DNA of 64,000 nucleotides. Origin: DASZIT01 sp036268775. GTDB lineage: Bacteria; Actinomycetota; Acidimicrobiia; Acidimicrobiales; RAAP-2. Each line of letters begins with the position of its first letter. The stretch's first letter is position 1. Location: NCBI GenBank assembly GCA_036268775.1, contig DATATM010000014.1:1-64000 (forward strand), read 5' to 3'. Below, piece by piece: positions 50,367 through 58,663 of the stretch. The position numbers were made by a program, and so were the translations under genes. A model generated the notes under the pieces. It searched no databases. It was not told the DNA's origin and saw nothing but the letters and a program-made list of their open reading frames with translations.

Positions 50367-51149
50367 GTGTCGCGACGATCTTCCCATGGGTTCTCCGGAA
50401 GGATCGTCTCGGTATCGGCAATGTTGGCGATCGGCACCCTCGTCCTGGCCGGGTGCTCGTCAGCGAGTGCGTCGCCGGCCGCCCCGCCGGCGTCCCAGGG
50501 CATCGTCCAGAATCGGGCCGTCCCCTCCATTCCGCTGGTCAACCAGAACGGCGCCCCGACCACGCTGGCCGCTTTCCGGGGAAAGACAGTGGTTCTGGCC
50601 CCGATGTTGACGCTGTGCCAGGAGGTGTGCCCGCTGACCACCCAGAACCTCTCGCTCATGCAACAGGCCATCAACAAAGCCGGCCTGGGCAAGCAGGTGG
50701 CGATCGTCGAGTATTCCGTCGACCCGGGTCGGGACACCCCGGCCCGGTTGGCCGCCTACGCCAAGCTCACGGGGGCTACCTGGACACTTCTCACCGGCAG
50801 CCAGGCCAACGTGACTGCCATGAACTCGTTCTTCTACGTCGAAGCCCAGCAGGTCCCGGAAGGCTCACCTGCCCAGTTGGACTGGTGGACCCATCAACCG
50901 CTGACCTACGACGTCAATCACTCCGACGGCTTCTTCATCATCGACTCCAGCGGGCACGAGCGGTTCGCCACTGCCGCCACCCCGGACGTCACGTCCCACC
51001 AGCTGCCCGCCGCTCTCAACGCCATGCTCGACACCCAGGGCGAGCAGAATCTGAACGATCCGTCCATCAACGGCCAGACCTGGACGGTCACCCAAGCCTT
51101 GTCCGATCTCGGGTGGGTGATCCACCACTCCATCTCGCCCCTCAGCTGA
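50367..51149 (+). CDS. Sco1/SenC-family lipoprotein
   Basis: 260 residues. A lipoprotein signal peptide ends in the lipobox LAGC (Cys30). The thioredoxin-like domain carries the copper site: Cys pair in TLCQEVCPLT and the distal His in VNHSDGFFIID. Sco proteins deliver copper to the CuA centre of cytochrome oxidase or handle thiol redox outside the membrane. A C-terminal extension of about 40 residues is present. GTG 50367. Convergent with the deazaflavin oxidoreductase gene. Confidence 0.88.
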   Translation: MSRRSSHGFSGRIVSVSAMLAIGTLVLAGCSSASASPAAPPASQGIVQNRAVPSIPLVNQNGAPTTLAAFRGKTVVLAPMLTLCQEVCPLTTQNLSLMQQAINKAGLGKQVAIVEYSVDPGRDTPARLAAYAKLTGATWTLLTGSQANVTAMNSFFYVEAQQVPEGSPAQLDWWTHQPLTYDVNHSDGFFIIDSSGHERFATAATPDVTSHQLPAALNAMLDTQGEQNLNDPSINGQTWTVTQALSDLGWVIHHSISPLS

Positions 51150-51158
51150 ACCTGACGG

Positions 51159-51635
51159 TTAGGGACGTTCGGGGGTGATGATCACCACCGGTATCTCCCG
51201 GGTGGTGTGCTGCTGGTGGACGTCGTAGCGACCTTGCGCCCCCGGGTGGAACAGGGGCGCCATTCCCCGGTTGGTCCGATTCACCAACGGCCACAGTTGG
51301 ACCCGCTCTTCCGGAGTGGCCACCCGGGCCCTCGCCCCCACCACCTGGCGTCCCAGCCGGACCTTCACCCGGGGGTTGGCTTGGAGGTTCAATAGCCAAG
51401 CCGGGGGCAGGTCGCTCCCCCCGTTGGACGCCACCACGATGACGTCCCCCCGATCGCGGACATAGGTCAGCCCATGGGTCCGGGGAAGGCCGGATCTCCG
51501 TCCGGTGGTGGTGAGCAGGAGGGCCGGGACCCGGTTGGAGTGCTTGCCGATGCGGCCGTCGGTGCGCTCGTAGATATAGGCATGGGCCTTCAGGTACGGC
51601 CCGACGAACCGGGTGGAGAAGGTGCCCCCCTTCAT
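51159..51635 (-). CDS. Deazaflavin (F420)-dependent nitroreductase-like protein
   Basis: 158 residues of the Ddn/FDOR-A family (PF04075). Split-barrel fold with TTGRRSGLPRTHGLTYVRD near residue 43 (F420 phosphate contacts), VVASNGGSDLPPAWLLNLQA and a conserved NPRVKVRLG. Likely F420H2-dependent reductase of quinones or other acceptors. It follows gcvPB by 16 bases on the same strand, so probably in the gcv transcript. Confidence 0.85.
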   Translation of the reverse strand: MKGGTFSTRFVGPYLKAHAYIYERTDGRIGKHSNRVPALLLTTTGRRSGLPRTHGLTYVRDRGDVIVVASNGGSDLPPAWLLNLQANPRVKVRLGRQVVGARARVATPEERVQLWPLVNRTNRGMAPLFHPGAQGRYDVHQQHTTREIPVVIITPERP

Positions 51636-51651
51636 GCCGACGGCCGCAGGC

Positions 51652-53205
51652 CTAATTCCCGGCGCGGGCGTCGAACGTCGGGATCAAGGTGCGGGCCGCC
51701 CGGGCCTCATCGACCCGGCGAACGGGGGTGTTGCGGGGGGCCTCGGCCATCGACCCGGTCGGGAGCTCGTTCGCCTCGTTGGCGATCAACTCCAGGGCCA
51801 CCGCCAGGGCCTCGAGGGTCTGGGGGCTTTCCGTCTCGGTTGGTTCGATCATCAGCGCCTCTTCCACGATGAGCGGGAAGTAGACGGTCGGTGAATGGAA
51901 CCCTTCTTCCAGGAGGCGCTTGGCGATATCCAGAGCCCGCACCCCGTGGGCCTGTTTGAGGTTGCGGGAGGACAGCACCACCTCGTGCATGCACTGCCGG
52001 TCGAAGGGCACGTCATAGGTACCCGAGAGCCGCTGACGGATCCAGTTGGCGTTGAGGACCGCGATTTGGGCCACCTTCTGGAGCCCGTCGCCCCCGTTGA
52101 CCAGGATGTAGGCCAACGCCCGAGCCAGGACCAGGGTGTTGCCGTGCCAGGAGTGCATCCGGCCGATCGAGCGCTCCGGGGTGTGCCAGCGGTAGACGTC
52201 GGCACCGTCGGCACTGTCGACCACCCGCTGCGGTCTCGGTCCCGGCAGGAAAGGAACCAGGCGTTCGGATACCGCCACCGGGCCGGCCCCAGGGCCCCCT
52301 CCACCATGGGGGGTGGCAAAGGTCTTGTGCAGGTTCATGTGGACGATATCGAAGCCCATGTCGCCTGGCCGGACCACTCCCAGGATGGCGTTGAGGTTGG
52401 CGCCGTCGTAATAGAGCAGCCCTCCGACCTTGTGGACGGCGGCGGCGATGGCGGCGATGTCCTCTTCGAACAGCCCGAGGGTGTTGGGGTTGGTCAACAT
52501 GATCCCGGCCACGTCCTCGTCCAGCACGGAGTCCAGCGCCTCCATGTCGACGCAACCACGGGCATCACTCGGCACCGTCACCACTTCGTAGCCCCCGAGC
52601 GTCACCGAGGCGGGATTGGTGCCGTGGGCAGAGTCGGGAATGATCACCTTGTGGCGGGGCGCGCCCTGGGCGTCGTGCCATGCCCGCATGAGGAGCAGAC
52701 CGGTCAGTTCTCCTGAGGCACCGGCCGCCGGTTGCAGGGTGGCGGCGGCCATGCCGGTGATCTCGCAGAGGGTCTCCTCCACTTCGACCATCAGGCCCAA
52801 CCACCCCTGGGTCAGCGAGGCGGGAGCGGCGGGATGGACCCCGGCTAACCCCGGCAGGGCGGCCACCGCGTCGCAGACCTTCGGGTTGTACTTCATGGTG
52901 CAGGACCCCAACGGATAACCGCCCAGATCCACCGAGAACTGCCGGTGGGAGAGACGGGTGAAGTGGGCGACCAGATCCCGTTCCGACACCTCCGCCAACG
53001 GCACCGGTTCGGATCGGGCGTGTCCGGCTGGAATCAGGTCCTCCAGCTCGAGCTCGGGGACGCCGGTGGTCCGGAACGACCAGGCCTGGCGGCCGGGATA
53101 GGAGAGCTCGAAAATGGTCGGCTCGGCGTCCCGACCGAGCAGTGGAGCACTGGTGGCCTTGCCCCCGGGGGCAGCCGGCCCATGCAGATCATTGGATCCG
53201 GTCAT
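51652..53205 (-). CDS. gcvPB: Glycine dehydrogenase (decarboxylating) subunit 2
   Basis: 517 residues, the PLP-bearing half of the split P-protein. Key blocks: YPLGSCTMKYNPK, AGASGELTGLL, SAHGTNPAS, and the PLP Lys in HMNLHKTFATPHGGGGPG. With GcvPA it decarboxylates glycine and passes aminomethyl to lipoyl-GcvH. ATG 53205 shares one base with the gcvPA stop (TGATG). C-terminal extension of about 25 residues. No gcvH in the window. Confidence 0.95.
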   Translation of the reverse strand: MTGSNDLHGPAAPGGKATSAPLLGRDAEPTIFELSYPGRQAWSFRTTGVPELELEDLIPAGHARSEPVPLAEVSERDLVAHFTRLSHRQFSVDLGGYPLGSCTMKYNPKVCDAVAALPGLAGVHPAAPASLTQGWLGLMVEVEETLCEITGMAAATLQPAAGASGELTGLLLMRAWHDAQGAPRHKVIIPDSAHGTNPASVTLGGYEVVTVPSDARGCVDMEALDSVLDEDVAGIMLTNPNTLGLFEEDIAAIAAAVHKVGGLLYYDGANLNAILGVVRPGDMGFDIVHMNLHKTFATPHGGGGPGAGPVAVSERLVPFLPGPRPQRVVDSADGADVYRWHTPERSIGRMHSWHGNTLVLARALAYILVNGGDGLQKVAQIAVLNANWIRQRLSGTYDVPFDRQCMHEVVLSSRNLKQAHGVRALDIAKRLLEEGFHSPTVYFPLIVEEALMIEPTETESPQTLEALAVALELIANEANELPTGSMAEAPRNTPVRRVDEARAARTLIPTFDARAGN

Positions 53206-54554
53206 CACGCCACCGCCTTGGCGAAAGCGGTGACATAGGCGTCGATCTCGTCCCGGGTTCGGCGCTCGGTCACCGCGATCAGTAAGCCTTCCTCCCCCTG
53301 GTCGAATTGGCGGCCGAGGGGGATGCCGGCCAGGAAGCCGGCATCGGCCATCCGCTCCACCACGGTGTCGGCCGCCAACGGGGTGCGCACCGCGAACTCC
53401 CGGAACACCGGAGCGGTGGCGTAGGGCTCCACACCGTCGATTGCCAACAGCGCATCCCGGGTGTATCGGGTGGCCCGGGCGCAACGGAGGGCGAGTTCGG
53501 CCAGTCCGCTCGTCCCCAGCCAGGCCATCTGGATGGCGGCGGTGACCGCCATCAGGGTTTGGTTGGTGCAGACGTTGGAGGTGGCCTTCTCCCTCCGGAT
53601 GTCCTGCTCCCGGGCCCGGAGGGTGGTGACATAGGCCCGCCGGCCGTCGAGGTCCACCGTTTCACCGACCAGCCGTCCGGGCAGTCGCCGCACGTGGGAC
53701 TGGGCACAGGCAAAGAGGCCGAGATAGGGGCCACCGAAGCCGAGGGTGGTGCCGAACAGCTGCCCCTCCCCCACCACCACGTCGGCCCCCCACTCCCCCG
53801 GCGACTTGAGGACTCCCAACGACACCGGATCGGTGGCGACGACCAGCATGGCCCCGGTCTCGTTGCAGATCGCCCGGGCGGCGGGGACGTCCTCGAGACA
53901 GCCCAGGTAGTTGGGGTAGCCGACCAGCACCACCCCGGGCCGATCGTCGACCGGCATGTCGGACTCGGGCCAGACGGTGACCCCGTCGACCAGCTTGATG
54001 GTCCGCAGCCGGTGACCGGTGCCCGCCGCGCAGGTGGCGAGCATCTGTCGCCAGTGCGGGTGGATCCCTTCGGACACCCACACCGTGTTCCGCCCAGAGG
54101 CGGCGACTCCGAGATTGACCGCCTCCACGGTGGCACTGGCCCCGTCGTAGAGGGAGGCGTTGGCCACCGGCAATCCGAACAGCCGGGCGATCATGGTCTG
54201 GAACTCGAAGACCGCCTGGAGGACGCCCTGGGCGACTTCGGGTTGATAGGGCGTATAGGAGGTGACGAACTCCGACCGTCCGGCCAGCGCCTTGGTCACC
54301 GACGGGATCTCGTGGTCATAGGCCCCGCCGCCGGCGAAGCAGAGCAGGCGGTCGGTGCGGGCCTGGTTGCGGTTGGCGTAGGCATCCAGATGGGCGAGCA
54401 CATCGGGCTCGCCGGCCCCATCGGCCAGCTCCAGGCCCCGCTGGAGCTTCAGCGCTTCCGGGACCTCGGCGAACAGCTGGTCGATGCTGGACAGCCCCAA
54501 GAAGGCGAGCATGCTGGCAATCTCGTCTTCGGTATGCGGGATGTAGGTGCCCAC
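53205..54554 (-). CDS. gcvPA: Glycine dehydrogenase (decarboxylating) subunit 1
   Basis: 449 residues, the non-PLP half of the split P-protein. Recognisable by YIPHTEDEIASMLAFLGL at the start, FAGGGAYDHEIPSV, TSYTPYQPEVAQGVLQAVFE, LYDGASATVEA and SNVCTNQTLMA. GTG 54554 follows AGGAG; the frame is open upstream but lacks similarity there. 37 bases after gcvT, coupled to gcvPB. Confidence 0.95.
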   Translation of the reverse strand: MGTYIPHTEDEIASMLAFLGLSSIDQLFAEVPEALKLQRGLELADGAGEPDVLAHLDAYANRNQARTDRLLCFAGGGAYDHEIPSVTKALAGRSEFVTSYTPYQPEVAQGVLQAVFEFQTMIARLFGLPVANASLYDGASATVEAVNLGVAASGRNTVWVSEGIHPHWRQMLATCAAGTGHRLRTIKLVDGVTVWPESDMPVDDRPGVVLVGYPNYLGCLEDVPAARAICNETGAMLVVATDPVSLGVLKSPGEWGADVVVGEGQLFGTTLGFGGPYLGLFACAQSHVRRLPGRLVGETVDLDGRRAYVTTLRAREQDIRREKATSNVCTNQTLMAVTAAIQMAWLGTSGLAELALRCARATRYTRDALLAIDGVEPYATAPVFREFAVRTPLAADTVVERMADAGFLAGIPLGRQFDQGEEGLLIAVTERRTRDEIDAYVTAFAKAVA

Positions 54555-54591
54555 GGTGTGGTTGCTCCTTGCCTGGTTGTCTCGAAGGCGG

Positions 54592-55710
54592 TTACAGGAC
54601 GAGTGGTTTAGCCCATTGCCCAGCTCGAACAAACGGGGTCTTCACCACGGTGGCTTCCAGGGTTCGTCCGCGCTGCTCGATGGTAACGGTTGTACCCGGG
54701 GCGGCGGTCGCTCCGGCGTCTACCAGCCCCAGCGCGATCCCGTGTTCGAGCATCGGCGAGAAGTTGCCGCTGGTAACGAAGCCGACCGACTGGCCGTCCT
54801 CGGTGACCACCGAGTCTTCCCGGGGCGGCTGGCGGCCCTCAGTGGTCATCCCCAGTAGATGCCGGCGAGGTCCGACCTCCTTCTCGGCCATCAGGGCGTC
54901 CCGTCCCCGGAAACTCTCTTTGTCCCAGCCGATGACCCACCCGAGTCCGGCCTGGAGGGGGGTGATGCCCGGCCCCAGCTCGTGTCCGTGGAGGGGGAGG
55001 CCGGCCTCCAGTCGAAGGGTGTCCCGGGCGCCCAGACCGGCCGGTTGCACCCCGGTGCCGAGCACCGCCGACCAGAACGACTCGGCGATCTCCGCCGGGA
55101 CCGCACATTCGACGCCTTCCTCGCCGGTGTAGCCGGTACCGGCCACCAGGCACGGCACCCCTTCCCACTCGAAATCGGCGACATGGAAGCGGGGAACCCC
55201 GGAGGCGGACGGAGCGATGGTCTCCAGCCGGGTCCGGGCGTGGGGGCCCTGGATGGCGATGATGGCCCGGGAGGCGGTGGTGTCGTCCCCGCCGATGGCC
55301 TCGACGACCCGGGCGGTGTTGGAGGCGTTGGGCATGACGTCGAAGACATCATCGGCGATCCACCAGACAATGATGTCGTCGACCACCGAGGCGTCGTCCT
55401 CGGCGAGCAGATGGGTGTACTGGGCCCGACCCGGGCTGATCCGCCGGAGGTCATTGGACAGGGCGGCCTGCAAGCGGTCGAAGGCGCCCTCGCCGGTGAC
55501 CCGGACGGTACCGAGGTGGCTCACGTCAAAGGCCACCGAATCGGTCCGGCAGGCCCGGTGTTCGGCCAACGTCCCTCCCGGGTAGGCGAGCGGCATCTCC
55601 CAGCCCCCGAAGCCCACCAACTTCGCCCCCAGCCCGATATGGGCGTTGATCAGCGGGGTGTGGCGTAGCGGCTGCCCGGAATCCACGGGGTCATGCGAGG
55701 CGTCATTCAC
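54592..55710 (-). CDS. gcvT: Aminomethyltransferase (glycine cleavage T-protein)
   Basis: 372 residues. Transfers the methylene group from lipoyl-GcvH to tetrahydrofolate. Features: LVGFGGWEMPLAY near residue 33, FDVSHLGTVRVTG, IAIQGPHAR, GTGYTGEEGVE, and ARDTLRLEAGLPLHGHEL near residue 228. GTG 55710 lies 6 bases after a TAGCCT box. First gene of gcvT-gcvPA-gcvPB. Paralogous in fold to the YgfZ-like protein at 25139. Confidence 0.95.
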   Translation of the reverse strand: MNDASHDPVDSGQPLRHTPLINAHIGLGAKLVGFGGWEMPLAYPGGTLAEHRACRTDSVAFDVSHLGTVRVTGEGAFDRLQAALSNDLRRISPGRAQYTHLLAEDDASVVDDIIVWWIADDVFDVMPNASNTARVVEAIGGDDTTASRAIIAIQGPHARTRLETIAPSASGVPRFHVADFEWEGVPCLVAGTGYTGEEGVECAVPAEIAESFWSAVLGTGVQPAGLGARDTLRLEAGLPLHGHELGPGITPLQAGLGWVIGWDKESFRGRDALMAEKEVGPRRHLLGMTTEGRQPPREDSVVTEDGQSVGFVTSGNFSPMLEHGIALGLVDAGATAAPGTTVTIEQRGRTLEATVVKTPFVRAGQWAKPLVL

Positions 55711-55716
55711 GCCGAA

Positions 55717-55722
55717 AGGCTA
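55717..55722 (-). promoter_or_regulatory. -10 box TAGCCT, leaderless promoter of gcvT
   Basis: Six bases before GTG 55710 on the complement. No riboswitch-like leader is possible if transcription starts here, so glycine-riboswitch control is unlikely. Confidence 0.5.
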
Positions 55723-55744
55723 CTGGCAAGGTCAGCCGGTGCCA

Positions 55745-56143
55745 TCACGCGGAACGAATAGTTCCCCACCCCCCCGGGCCCCCTCCGGCCAGACCGTATT
55801 TGGCCAACAGGGCCAAGGTGTCCCGCTGGTAGAGAATCTTGATCCGCACGTCCGGGTAGAGCTCGCCCATCCGTCGGACCTTGCCGTTCTTCTTGGTGAC
55901 GTGGCGTTGGTTGAGGGTGGTCAGCTCGACGAACAGATGCTGGTCGGGCAGCCAGAAATCTGGCCGGAAGCCGGCGGTGGTTCGACCGCCTTCATCCCAC
56001 TGGAGGGAGAACTCGACCGGCTCGTACTCCCAGGGGACGTCATAGAAGTCGAGGACGCGGGAGAACCGTCGTTCCGACTCGTGAGCGAATCGGATCTCGC
56101 CGGCCCGGGACCGACTCTGCAACCTTGACGCCGAGAGGCTCAA
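55745..56143 (-). CDS. Small PD-(D/E)xK-like protein coupled to a MerR regulator
   Basis: 132 residues. ESERRFSRVLDFYDVPWEYE is followed by FRPDFWLPDQHLFVELTT, the Asp...Glu-x-x arrangement of PD-(D/E)xK nuclease folds (Thr replaces the usual Lys at the last position, though KK follows soon after). Similar small proteins sit next to MerR genes in actinobacteria. Nuclease activity is unproven. ATG 56143 overlaps the MerR stop (ATGA). Confidence 0.6.
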   Translation of the reverse strand: MSLSASRLQSRSRAGEIRFAHESERRFSRVLDFYDVPWEYEPVEFSLQWDEGGRTTAGFRPDFWLPDQHLFVELTTLNQRHVTKKNGKVRRMGELYPDVRIKILYQRDTLALLAKYGLAGGGPGGWGTIRSA

Positions 56144-56655
56144 CGCTCGGCAGCCTCGGCTTCGGCCAGATAGGCGGCAGCCGGATGCCGGGGCGATCGG
56201 CCCACCGGGGCGGGAAGATCGATCTCGACGATGGCAGCTTCGAGTTCCTTCACCACGCCGGAGAGGGGAAGGATGTTGAACACCCCTTGGCCTCCGGCTA
56301 GCAGGTCGACGACCTCCCCGTTGGAGTGGGCCAGCACCGAACGGGTTCCCGCCAGCACCAGTTGCGCCGACGACAGGTCCGCTCCGAGGTCACTCCGGAG
56401 GCACTCAACCGCCTGACGGGCCTGTTGGAGTTTGAGCCCGGCATCGAGGAGGCGTTTGATGACCTTCAGCTCGATCACGTCACCATAGGAGTAGCGACGC
56501 TGGGTGCCGCTCCCGTTGGCATCGGTGATGGAGGGGCGCAGCAAACCGGTCCGGGCCCAGTAGTCGAGTTGGCGGTAGGTGATACCGACCAGGGAGCACA
56601 CCTGCGGTCCGCGGAAGCCGTCTTCCAGGACGGCATCGTTCTTGCTCGAGTCCAT
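56140..56655 (-). CDS. ResR-like MerR-family regulator
   Basis: 171 residues. MerR winged helix at about 15-85: CSLVGITYRQLDYWARTGLL then TQRRYSYGDVIELKVIKRLL. The distal part has EVVDLLAGGQGVFNI. These blocks match mycobacterial Rv1830 (ResR/McdR), which controls cell-division and growth genes and also lies near the glycine-cleavage genes. No metal-binding Cys set. ATG 56655 follows GGTGGAGG. The operon continues into the nuclease-like gene. Confidence 0.85.
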   Translation of the reverse strand: MDSSKNDAVLEDGFRGPQVCSLVGITYRQLDYWARTGLLRPSITDANGSGTQRRYSYGDVIELKVIKRLLDAGLKLQQARQAVECLRSDLGADLSSAQLVLAGTRSVLAHSNGEVVDLLAGGQGVFNILPLSGVVKELEAAIVEIDLPAPVGRSPRHPAAAYLAEAEAAER

Positions 56656-56678
56656 CAGCGTTCCTCCACCTCAATAAG

Positions 56679-56759
56679 AGGTTGACCCAGCTCCGACAGT
56701 TCTCCGACAGATGAACGTCAACCTGGGGGTAAGGGTACCACATCGGCGTAATTACGTCG
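56679..56759. promoter_or_regulatory. Complex operator region between resR-like and MhuD-like genes
   Basis: AGGTTGAC (56679-56686) and GTCAACCT (56717-56724) form an inverted repeat. Between them CTCCGACAG is directly repeated at 56691-56699 and 56702-56710 (11-base step). At 56744-56759 there is a 16-base palindrome, CGGCGTAATTACGTCG, with one G-T mismatch pair. Several regulators may bind here. Confidence 0.5.
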
Positions 56760-56862
56760 GTGTGATCAGACGGGTTCCGGGGTCGATGGCGGCAGGATCT
56801 GGAATCAGAGATTGGGGCCGCTCGATTTGGACCTGCCGACCCCGGCGGCAATGATCGTGGCC

Positions 56863-57204
56863 ATGACAGTCGTGAAGATCAACGCCATCACCGTGCGGGA
56901 GGGATCGGGAGACGAGCTGGCTCGCCGGTTCGCCAACCGGGCCGGAGCGGTCGACGACGCTGACGGCTTCGAGGGCTTCGAGCTCATGCAGCCGAACGAC
57001 GATCGCGGCACCTGGCTGGTCATCACCCGCTGGCGAGACGAGGACTCGTTCAACGCCTGGGTCTCGTCGCCGGCCTTCGCCCACGGCCACCGGGGCCCAT
57101 TGGGCGGAGGCGAGGCAGGTCCGGACGCCGCTGCTCCCCCGCCGGTGGGAACCCACAGTGAGCTGTGGTCCTACGTGGTCGTCGATCTGCCCCCACGGGC
57201 ATGA
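56863..57204 (+). CDS. MhuD-like haem-degrading monooxygenase candidate (ABM fold)
   Basis: 113 residues. MTVVKINAITVREGSGDELA and RRFANRAGAV closely match mycobacterial MhuD, a dimeric alpha/beta-barrel haem oxygenase. Asn7, Phe23 and Trp66 (in NAW) of MhuD fall at the same numbers here; the haem-ligand His75 has no residue at exactly 75, but His74 and His76 flank it (AHGH), so a one-residue gap must be assumed. ATG 56863. The stop overlaps the DUF2889 start (ATGA). Confidence 0.75.
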   Translation: MTVVKINAITVREGSGDELARRFANRAGAVDDADGFEGFELMQPNDDRGTWLVITRWRDEDSFNAWVSSPAFAHGHRGPLGGGEAGPDAAAPPPVGTHSELWSYVVVDLPPRA

Positions 57205-57818
57205 ACGGTGCCTCGCCGGACAGCCCTCGGGTTCCGCTGCACGTGCGGTCGATCGAGTACCAAGCTTTTGATGAAGGAGACCAGCTGACCATCGTCGGGA
57301 GGCTGCGGGACACCCGACCCTGGGCGGCGGAGGGAAGCGCGGTCCACCGTCTTCACGATATGGAGCTACGAGTCACGGTACGGGTGGAGGACCTGACCAT
57401 CACCGAGTCCGACGCGGTGATGCACATCTTCCCCCATAGCGAATGTCCGGGCATCGTCGCTGCCTTCCGGGCCCTGGCCGGACTGCAGGTCGGCCGCGGC
57501 TACACCCGTGAAGTCCAGAACCGGTTTGGCGGACCCAAGGGCTGCACCCACCTGGAACACCTGGCCCGTTCGCTGGGCCCGGTGGTGGTCCAGTCGGTCA
57601 CCTCCAAGCGGGCTCTGGCCAATTCACGGGGGGAGGTCCAAGAGGTGATCACCGACACCGGCACCCCTTGGGTCCGGAACACCTGTCACATTTGGTCCGA
57701 GGGCGGGGTTGGCGACCAGAAGCTGGCGGCCGGATGGCGCCCGGGTATCGGTGTCTACCCGAGCCCCCCGCTCGAGGAGATCACCGAAGGCGGTCGTGTT
57801 GATTCCTCCGACCAGTGA
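57201..57818 (+). CDS. DUF2889 family protein
   Basis: 205 residues. Conserved blocks LHVRSIEYQAF, VGRLRDTRPW, HDMELRVTVRVEDL, ECPGIVAAFRALAGLQVGRG and FGGPKGCTHLEHLARSLGP (Cys/His-rich, possibly metal binding). This family is often found with degradation genes; no activity is known to me. ATG 57201 overlaps the MhuD-like stop, its own stop overlaps the next gene, so the three form a coupled unit. Confidence 0.8.
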   Translation: MNGASPDSPRVPLHVRSIEYQAFDEGDQLTIVGRLRDTRPWAAEGSAVHRLHDMELRVTVRVEDLTITESDAVMHIFPHSECPGIVAAFRALAGLQVGRGYTREVQNRFGGPKGCTHLEHLARSLGPVVVQSVTSKRALANSRGEVQEVITDTGTPWVRNTCHIWSEGGVGDQKLAAGWRPGIGVYPSPPLEEITEGGRVDSSDQ

Positions 57819-58342
57819 GTCTTGGCCCGGCTCCGTCGTACCGATGGCGGGTGGCAGGAGCCGTTGTGCTCGTCGGGAGCCTGCTCAGTGCCTGCAGTGT
57901 CGCCCCCGGCGCCGCCGTTCATGCCCCCTATGGGACGGCGAAGCCACAGTTCCAGAAGGGCCCGGCCGATGAGATCAAGATCGCCAATGTGTCCGGGCTC
58001 GGCCAGGTCTTGGTGGATGGTGAGGGGCTGACCCTCTATCAATTCGCCGCTGACCAGCAGGGGTCGCCGTCCAAGTGCACTGGTCTCTGCGCGGTGCAGT
58101 GGCCCCCGCTCACCTTGCCACCCGGGACGACCGCTCCGATTGCCGGACCCGGCATCAAGTCGGGGCTGCTCGGGACCGCCCCGCGGGCGGACGGGTCCAC
58201 TCAGATCACCTACAACGGTTGGCCCCTCTACACCTGGCCCCAGGACACCGCGCCGGGTGAGGCCACCGGCCAGGGCCTGACCAATCTTGGGGGGCGGTGG
58301 TGGGTGATGGACGCCGAAGGTGATGGGGTCCACACCCCGTAG
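57815..58342 (+). CDS. Lipoprotein with secreted-repeat (PF03640-like) domain
   Basis: 175 residues. Lipobox LLSAC places lipid on Cys27. The rest holds two copies of the secreted repeat, GQVLVDGEGLTLYQF with CTGLCAVQWPPL, and ITYNGWPLYTWPQD ending in GRWWVMDAEG. Function of these surface lipoproteins is unknown; some are linked with electron transfer. GTG 57815 overlaps the DUF2889 stop (GTGA). Confidence 0.85.
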   Translation: MSLGPAPSYRWRVAGAVVLVGSLLSACSVAPGAAVHAPYGTAKPQFQKGPADEIKIANVSGLGQVLVDGEGLTLYQFAADQQGSPSKCTGLCAVQWPPLTLPPGTTAPIAGPGIKSGLLGTAPRADGSTQITYNGWPLYTWPQDTAPGEATGQGLTNLGGRWWVMDAEGDGVHTP

Positions 58343-58387
58343 GCCTCGAGTCGTGCAGGCCTGGACGCCGGCGGGCATGATTGGGCG

Positions 58388-58663
58388 ATGGCGAGCCCCA
58401 ACCAGTCGGCAATCCCCTCCCGATGGTCAGTCAACTCCACCGACTCTCTCCTATCGATCAACTCGAAAGGGTCGATCCTCTCCATCGGGTCGGTGGGGTC
58501 GATCCTGTCCATCGGATCGATCGGCTCCGCCCTATCGGTGGCGTCGGTCGGGTCCTTCCTGGGGGCGGCGTCGTTGCTCTCGGCGTGCTCGGCCCTGTCG
58601 GTGATGTCCTGGCGATCGTGGAAGGCCGTGTTCGGAGACGGCTCCAACCGTGGAACCAGCTAG
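58388..58663 (+). CDS. Small Ser/Ile/Gly repeat protein
   Basis: 91 residues. The centre consists of short near-repeats of the type SILSIGSVGSILSIGSIGS, alternating Ser with Ile/Leu/Val/Gly on a three-to-four-residue beat; it ends SWRSWKAVFG. I have seen comparable small repeat proteins in actinobacteria with no known role. The alternating pattern suggests a beta-helix or membrane-active sheet. It overlaps the corA-like gene by 4 bases tail to tail. Confidence 0.6.
   Translation: MASPNQSAIPSRWSVNSTDSLLSINSKGSILSIGSVGSILSIGSIGSALSVASVGSFLGAASLLSACSALSVMSWRSWKAVFGDGSNRGTS

Noticed and set aside
54592..55744. Glycine riboswitch before the gcv operon
   Set aside because: Only 34 bases separate gcvT from the upstream gene, and the -10 box 6 bases before the start leaves no leader.
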